In this document: piece after piece, positions 61,408-64,000 of the stretch
Layout of the letters: the number at the start of each line of letters is the position of its first letter
How positions within the stretch are numbered: position 1 is the stretch's first letter
Assembly: GCA_977006965.1 (NCBI GenBank)
Contig: OZ345355.1
Location: forward strand, 2,046,001-2,110,000
Direction of reading: 5' to 3'
Source of the DNA: Phymatolithon calcareum
Taxonomy: Eukaryota > Rhodophyta > Florideophyceae > Hapalidiales
Length of the DNA: 64,000 bases
The notes under the pieces: model-generated
Seen by the model: the letters and a program-made list of their open reading frames with translations, nothing else
Database searches by the model: none
What the model was told of the DNA's origin: nothing
Translations under genes and position numbers: made by a program

Positions 61408-62004
61408 TATAGAATGGGCAGTCGGCTCACAGGAGTAATCGCCGCTCTGACGAAGCAGCGACCTCAGGAATACGAAAGCGATTCTTCTGTCAGCTCGTTT
61501 CTCTTGCTGCACCGCGAAGCGACGAGCGGACTGCCTTCGTTTCCGGGCGTGACCGTCTGCCTTGCTTGCTCCTCTTCTCCGCAGGAACACTGGAGGATTG
61601 AATCAATTCTGATTCTTTCACAAAAGAACGTCTTTTTCTTTACTCCTCCCCCTTCCTCCTTTTTTTCCCCAAGGTCCCTTCTGTATCCTGCCTTTTGTAT
61701 TAGTAATCCCCACTGTAGATTGTCGTTGTGCGATATTTTGGCTTCACCCTTTCGCCACGACTCACACAACAACCAATCACTCTACCAGTACAAAACAAAT
61801 ATCATTTCCGTAGCACAAACAAGTAAGCCCCAAACCACAAACTCACTGGCATCGAGCAGAACATCTCACATCTCCTGCTCTGCATCTCCAAAGCCCCACT
61901 GTTTCTCGTACGCAAATGCATACAAGTTGTCAATGAGTCGCGGCTGCCGCGTTTCGCGCGCACAACTTGTCACATTAGATGTGGCTCTTTCCAGGCATTC
62001 CACA
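61408..62004 (-). repeat. 5' LTR of the outer copia element
   Basis: 597 bp, one observed difference from the 3' LTR. Followed by GAGAA at 62005-62009. Confidence 0.9.
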
Positions 62005-62009
62005 GAGAA

Positions 62010-62289
62010 TACAGACCAACCATAAAAGGACCGAAAAAGAGTAAACAGTAGGGCATCCTCGGAGCACACTTCCATGCCCCGGGACGAGCAACCTTCATGA
62101 GCGAGAATTGGCACTTGAAGATAGACGTGATAATTGGATCTCTCTGCCAGAAAAGGAGTCGATGCGCGATTGTCCTAGGAGCACATACCACAGCCTCACG
62201 AGAGCGCTAGCGGTCGTGCGGATCTGACTCAAATCTAGATTGGGCATTTGCGATAGAGCAGGTGAGCTAGAATCCTTTCTATTACTTGG
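62010..62289. other. Right flank of the copia nest
   Basis: Possible minus-strand coding bits (PYCLLFFGPFMVGLYSL near 62020-62070) in changing frames; not enough for a gene call. Confidence 0.3.
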
Positions 62290-62560
62290 AACGTGCAAAC
62301 AACCTCATCATCTTTCTTTCTTTATTGTAGCATGCCTGAGTTCGGTGTGCCTTACTCAACCTCTAGGGGTCCTCTAATATGTTCCAGGATTGCGTACTCT
62401 TGTAAATTCTTCCCGCGAGTACTGCGGCACACCGCGCCACTATACGGCGACATCCGTGTGTCCTTCGCATAACGTATTTCAATTCTTGCCTGTTACAAGA
62501 CTCGAACCGGCGACCTCAGCATTCCTCCATATATCATACCGATATATACCCACTGTGATG
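62290..62560 (-). mobile_element. Candidate tRNA-derived SINE
   Basis: Minus strand carries GAGGTCGCCGGTTCGAGTCT, a near-perfect tRNA T-arm/B-box, about 60 nt from a presumed 5' end. A 200-bp unrelated body follows, then a tail with CAATAAAGAAAGAAAG. The tRNA part does not fold into a full cloverleaf, so it is not a functional tRNA. No target duplication found. The family needs other copies for confirmation. Confidence 0.45.
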
Positions 62561-62612
62561 ATATGATTTTTTTTGCAACTGCTTAGTCGTTTATTTGAAA
62601 GCCCGCAATTAA

Positions 62613-63413
62613 GGACCTACTTCCCCATCTTTGAAGCGCTCTCACTGGCCGAAACAATGCTCATAAACTTGATGAAAATTTTAATTATGTCGTTTGTACC
62701 GACGGGACTGTATCCAGTTTCACGAAAATGTGTAGAAACAGTGAAATATTTTTAAATATGAAGTCAGCAAAAGTTTCCAATGTTCGGCTCTAATCAATTA
62801 TTACAGAAAAATGCTTACTGTGTTTCCTTCGAACTGTTTCAGCTTCTCGTCGGGGCGCAACGTGAATTTTACTATATTTTCGCCTGTTCCTTTGCCAATT
62901 TTAAAAAACTTTTGGTCTCGCGGCGCGAACTTTTTTGCCACCTAGACGTTCGATTTTACCAAATTTGAAGTATTCCTGTTATAGTCTACAACCATTTGAA
63001 ACTTTTGACAGAGGCAATAAGAAATTAAAACAGTCCTTTTTGAGATAATTGTCCATCTTTGTAGGAGATTCTTTTCGAAGATCAGAATTACGAAAAGTGC
63101 TCTACACTCCTTATTTCATCCCCTTTTTTTAATTTTTTTAATTTTTGGATAACATGCATTCTTGGCTGTCTATAATAGTTTTCAAAATGCGAAGAAAGGA
63201 TAAGGAAGTGGTCTTAAACTGCGCGTTTAAGGAGCTGTCCCGATTTTAGAAGGAACCCTCTTCTCACAATTTCTAGAAAAAGTTTCCACCGCGCGAGGAC
63301 TTTTTCTGCTTAACCAATTATATAGTGCCATAACAGAAAGAGTCCAATGAGTTTCTCGGATTCCCACGCTCATAAAAAATAAAAGTGAAAATCTAAGATG
63401 GGGCTTTAGGTCG
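62613..63413. mobile_element. Uninterrupted TTAA element (801 bp)
   Basis: Starts GGACCTACTTCCCCATCTT after TTAA (62609-62612) and ends with its imperfect complement (63395-63413, four mismatches) before TTAA (63414-63417). Its left 325 bp match 1321-1645 and its right ~480 bp match 12814-13296. It is the intact form of nest level 2 and the empty site for the CACTA element (at the six T, 62932-62937). No coding potential. Confidence 0.85.
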
Positions 63414-63481
63414 TTAACACTCCTTAGACTGTACGTGAGCAGATTTTCATAACTTGTTCATTCTAGTATATTGCCTGGTCC

Positions 63482-64000
63482 CTAACACAGGGACTCCACA
63501 CTGTCCATATTTTCAATTATGGTGACTCTGTAGAGTAGTATGGAGTCTAATGCCTTTTCCGTTCTTAACATTTCTCCGGAGTCCAGTTCATACTTTGTTA
63601 TGTTCATACTAATGGTCTCCATGTGGCGCTCTGCTGCTGTTCCGAATGAATTCGATATTAGAGTCGTGATCACTTGAGGGATCCTTCCGCTTGCATATTT
63701 TATGGCCAGCTGTCGATGTCTCACTTTGGCAAACCTGAGGATGGCCGAAATCTCATCCGGTTTGTCGCACGATATTTTCCTCTTCCTTCTTGCTTTGAGC
63801 TTCGTGCCTTCTTTTGCAAACAACATTTCGTCGGAGTTGCCTTGGATATTTCCCTTCCTGCATATGTTTGAAGGGTGTCGCGAACTGTTCTTCTTGCAGC
63901 ATCGCGGCAATATCGCGACTTACCCACTGTAGTTCTTTGAGGTTTCCCTCTTCCCTTGGCTTGGATAGGATAGCCGACTTCCTTGCCTTTCCTCGCCTCA
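63482..64000 (-). pseudogene. LINE family B C-terminal fragment, continuing past the window
   Basis: Minus frame 63910-63482 reads KVRHRQLAIKYASGRIPQVI and MLRTEKALDSILLYRVTIIE, the conserved LINE C-terminal domain (compare 38570-38863). Upstream codons lie in a second frame to the window edge, so a frameshift is present. It may belong to a longer element to the right. Confidence 0.65.

Larger units (their letters stand above)
50741..62004 (-). mobile_element. Outer Ty1/copia retrotransposon (interrupted)
   Basis: Complete element in minus orientation: LTR 61408-62004, primer-binding site beside it, gag-pol, polypurine tract, LTR 50741-51337, with the 5-bp duplication GAGAA. The domain order protease-integrase-RT-RNase H is that of copia. 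A second copia element sits at 55044-59917 with its own duplication CAGCG. Without that insert the element would be about 6.4 kb. The LTRs differ at one base that I could find (AATAATCC versus AGTAATCC), so the insertion is young. Confidence 0.92.

Noticed and set aside
62500-62560. A functional tRNA gene on the minus strand
   Set aside because: The T-arm is good but the acceptor and anticodon stems do not pair; treated as a SINE head.

Overview
This is nuclear DNA from a eukaryote. Every coding region I could identify is either open without introns or belongs to a transposable element. There is no bacterial operon structure, rRNA, phage or CRISPR. Host genes are sparse: a secreted S1 protease, a steroid 5-alpha-reductase-like enzyme, one unrecognised protein, a family of Sel1-repeat genes and a duplicated multi-pass membrane protein gene. 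The rest is transposons, mostly nested. The intron-poor genes and the retroelement mix would fit a red alga or another algal/protist genome. This is an inference; no marker gene settles the taxon.

Layout. (1) 1-14 kb is a four-level nest. A decayed LINE reverse-transcriptase fragment was split by an element with 29-bp CAGGGG inverted repeats and a 7-bp target duplication. A roughly 800-bp TTAA element then entered the palindromic centre of that element, and an 11.2-kb CACTA (En/Spm-like) transposon entered the TTAA element. Three empty sites elsewhere in the window support this order: 18916-18922, 19523-19529 and the uninterrupted TTAA element at 62613-63413. (2) 14-35 kb is a tandem array of three Sel1-repeat genes with shared flanks. 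Copy 1 is open; copy 2 is split by a LINE whose reverse transcriptase is fused in frame to the Sel1 repeats; copy 3 has lost its 5' end at the edge of a duplicated unit. That unit carries a signal-peptide plus multi-TM protein gene, present twice and broken differently in each copy. (3) 35-41 kb is a graveyard of 5'-truncated LINE tails. (4) 41-50.7 kb is the host island: protease, reductase and unknown gene, with MITEs and perfect hairpins in the spacers. (5) 50.7-62 kb is one Ty1/copia element (597-bp LTRs, duplication GAGAA) interrupted by a second copia element of another lineage (408-bp LTRs, duplication CAGCG). (6) 62-64 kb holds a possible SINE, the uninterrupted TTAA element and a LINE running off the edge.

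How the parts relate. The CACTA element carries a divergent accessory ORF, a two-frame DDE transposase and a convergent second accessory gene. Both copia elements have a primer-binding site matching the anticodon region of initiator tRNA-Met, so they probably prime from a tRNA fragment as Drosophila copia does. LINE insertions shared or not shared among the Sel1 copies give a relative history of the array. Most frame breaks are single-base changes, so base-level accuracy of the assembly should be checked before calling them pseudogenes.
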